Positions 62,092-64,000 of a stretch of DNA of 64,000 nt are shown piece after piece. The DNA lies in contig CM065704.1 of assembly GCA_017654935.2 (NCBI GenBank), positions 22,973,766-23,037,765 on the forward strand, read 5' to 3'. The notes under the pieces were generated by a model. That model saw only the letters and a program-made list of their open reading frames with translations, searched no databases and was not told the DNA's origin. Position numbers and translations under genes: made by a program. Numbering within the stretch: position 1 is the stretch's first letter; the number at the start of each line of letters is the position of its first letter. The DNA is from Phymorhynchus buccinoides (lineage: Eukaryota; Mollusca; Gastropoda; Neogastropoda; Raphitomidae).

Positions 62092-62303
62092 AGCTGGCGC
62101 CACACATGCGTAAAATCGTACGGGGATGCGATGCGATTGGGTCGCCACGATCCACGTGAAATACTTCTGTCAATAACTCTGCCATTTTCGCTCACTATAT
62201 ACTCAAGTAGACCCAATGCACGGATTTCATGTGAATCATGACTCACATCATCAAAATCGCATTGCGTTCAGATCTGAATCGCGTGTGAGAAGCAGGCCCT
62301 TAT
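62092..62303. mobile_element. Foldback MITE, possible copy Q3
   Basis: The left end (GAAGCTGGCGCCACACATGC, then GTAAAATCGTACG) and right end (CGCATTGCGTTC..GAATCGCGTGTGAGAAGCAG) are imperfect inverses, with CCACGATCCACGTGAAAT / ATTTCATGTGAATCATG inside. The logic is the same as Q1/Q2 but sequence identity is weak. Confidence 0.5.
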
Positions 62304-62507
62304 TAGTGTTGAAGGTTGGTCGTCTTCAGAGTCCATTTTCGCTGTAAACTTACTCCCACAACATCACTGAGCCACAACACTAGTTAGCAGCTGAGAAATA
62401 ATAGAGCTACTGGATCAATAGAATGATAGGCGGGGTGGTGGAGGGGAGGGAAGGGGAGAGAGAGAGGATGCATGCTGTCCGAGCAGAAATATGTGTATTA
62501 TACTATA

Positions 62508-62510
<3 letters not shown>

Positions 62511-62556
<46 letters not shown>

Positions 62557-62622
62557 AGGAATATCGTCCGTAAGGGTCTACGACCGATTGGACGCTAATC
62601 TCCATTTCTTGCTGTCTCTCAC

Positions 62623-62681
<59 letters not shown>

Positions 62682-62757
62682 GTGTGGATGTAGGTAGGTG
62701 TGTGCACGTGCATGCCTGTATGTGCATATGTGCATGACTTATGTGCACACATGAGTG

Positions 62758-62835
<78 letters not shown>

Positions 62836-62857
62836 AGGGAGGGAGAGGAGGGAGGAG

Positions 62858-62892
<35 letters not shown>

Positions 62893-62918
62893 CGGAGAGA
62901 GAGAGAGGGGAGAGAGAG

Positions 62919-62969
<51 letters not shown>
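62511..62969. repeat. (CT)n, (GT)n and (GA)n tracts
   Basis: CT 62511-62552, GT 62627-62679, GA 62769-62969 with GGGAGGGAGG and GGCGGAG interruptions. Confidence 0.94.
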
Positions 62970-62972
<3 letters not shown>

Positions 62973-63084
62973 GTGTGTGTGACTGTGTGTGTGCGACTGA
63001 GAGAGTGAGACTGTGCTTAAAGTTTAGTTATGTTTGGTTTCTCCCACAACTCGGTTAATGTATTCATCTTGTGTGACAGATGCG

Positions 63085-63790
63085 CATGCGCCCAAACTAG
63101 CAGCATGGCACGTGACAGCTACTGGTCTGTTAACTCTTCTGGCACCATGCGCCCAAACTAGCAGCATGGCACGTGACAGCTACTGGTCTGTTAACTCTTC
63201 TGGCACCATGCGCCCAAACTAGCAGCATGGCACGTGACAGCTACTGGCCTGTTAACTCTTCTGGCACCATGCGATCAAACTGGCAGCATGGCACGTGACA
63301 GCTACTGATCTGTTAACTCTTCTGGCACCATGCGATCAAACTGGCAGCATGGCACGTGACAGCTACTGATCTGTTAACTGTTCGGGCACCATGGGCTCAA
63401 ACTGGCAGCATGGCATGTGCCAACTACTGGTCTGTTAACTCTTCCGGCACCATGGGCTCAAACTGGCAGCATGGCATGTGCCAACTACTGGTCTGTTAAC
63501 TCTTCCGGCACCATGGGCTCAAACTGGCAGCATGGCATGTGCCAACTACTGGTCTGTTAACTCTTCCGGCACCATGGGCTCAAACTGGCAGCATGGCATG
63601 TGCCAACTACTGGTCTGTTAACTCTTCCGGCACCATGGGCTCAAACTGGCAGCATGGCATGTGCCAACTACTGGTCTGTTATCTTCCGGCATGTGCCAAC
63701 TGGTCTGTTAACTCTTCCGGCACCATGGGCTCAAACTGGCAGCATGGCATGTGCCAACTACTGGTCTGTTAACTCTTCCGGCACCATGGG
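63085..63790. repeat. 61 bp minisatellite, ~11-12 copies
   Basis: The unit contains AGCAGCATGGCACGTGACAG, TGTTAACTCTTCTGGCACCA. Left units carry GCGCCCAAACTAG/CACGTGACAGC, right units GGGCTCAAACTGG/CATGTGCCAAC, and two or three middle units are intermediate. One shortened unit lies at 63681-63702. All three + frames stay open because 61 is not a multiple of 3. Confidence 0.94.
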
Positions 63791-63796
63791 CAAATA

Positions 63797-63971
63797 CAGT
63801 GGAGAACTGATAACTCAAAAATGGAAAACTCAAAAACACTGGATTACTCACAGTAATGTTTTGGGTCCCCGGTATAATAATCTATGTTGAAAAGTCTTTT
63901 TAATTCAAACTATTGGCTATCTCAAAATAAAATGTCAGTCCCTTCAATTTTGACTTACGCGATTTTTACTG
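63797..63971. mobile_element. TA-flanked MITE family B, copy B4
   Basis: CAGTGGAGAACTGATAACTC ... TATTGGCTATCTCAAAATAA ... GCGATTTTTACTG between TA dinucleotides, immediately after the 61 bp array. Confidence 0.83.
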
Positions 63972-64000
63972 TATATTCACCCAAGATATCACGCTACGAT

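Noticed and set aside
63539..63890. Repeated peptide gene (GLLTLPAPWAQTGSMACANY type)
   Set aside because: Comes from a 61 bp repeat cycling through all three frames; stops are absent in every frame.

Overview
This is a gene-poor, repeat-rich stretch of animal nuclear DNA. It shows GT-AG introns, a 10.5 kb intron, tRNA-headed SINEs, non-LTR retrotransposon fragments, many foldback/MITE-type DNA elements and extreme (GA)n/(CT)n/(CA)n microsatellites. The repeat style and the MARCHF5 orthologue fit a lophotrochozoan, most likely a marine gastropod mollusc. That is an inference from style, not proof. A run of exactly 500 N (31001-31500) is an assembly gap.

Layout. 1-12.5 kb is AT-rich, T-biased on the + strand and largely free of microsatellites; it could be intergenic or a very long 3' UTR ending at a polyadenylation signal near 12.45 kb. 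12.5-22 kb is a transposon graveyard. 22.16-24.07 kb (+ strand) holds a two-exon gene for a secreted, Thr/Ser/Pro-rich mucin-like protein of 352 aa with a short unrecognised C-terminal domain. 24-31 kb is repeats, including a 29 kb CA/CACG array and several foldbacks. 31.8-42.6 kb (- strand) carries the last two coding exons of MARCHF5, a mitochondrial outer-membrane RING-CH ubiquitin ligase; its earlier exons were not found in the window. Degenerate copies of parts of both exons lie just downstream of each. 43-64 kb holds minisatellites (a GACAGACA-rich array, a 100 bp array split by insertions, a 1.25 kb pyrimidine tract, a 61 bp array) and some of the longest GA tracts.

The most interesting material is mobile. 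(1) A ~400 bp foldback element (4 copies) carries telomere-like CCCTAA/TTAGGG arms around a conserved loop; two copies have perfect 8 bp target duplications. (2) A ~300 bp retroposon family (6 copies) has a fixed 5' end, a TATA-like box, a (GAA)n tail and 10-13 bp target duplications, but no tRNA head. (3) Two TA-flanked MITE families (4 and 3 separate copies) abut or fuse at two places in the MARCHF5 region. (4) TTAA-flanked piggyBac-like MITEs occur, one with a telomere-like foldback inside it. The two genes have no evident functional link.
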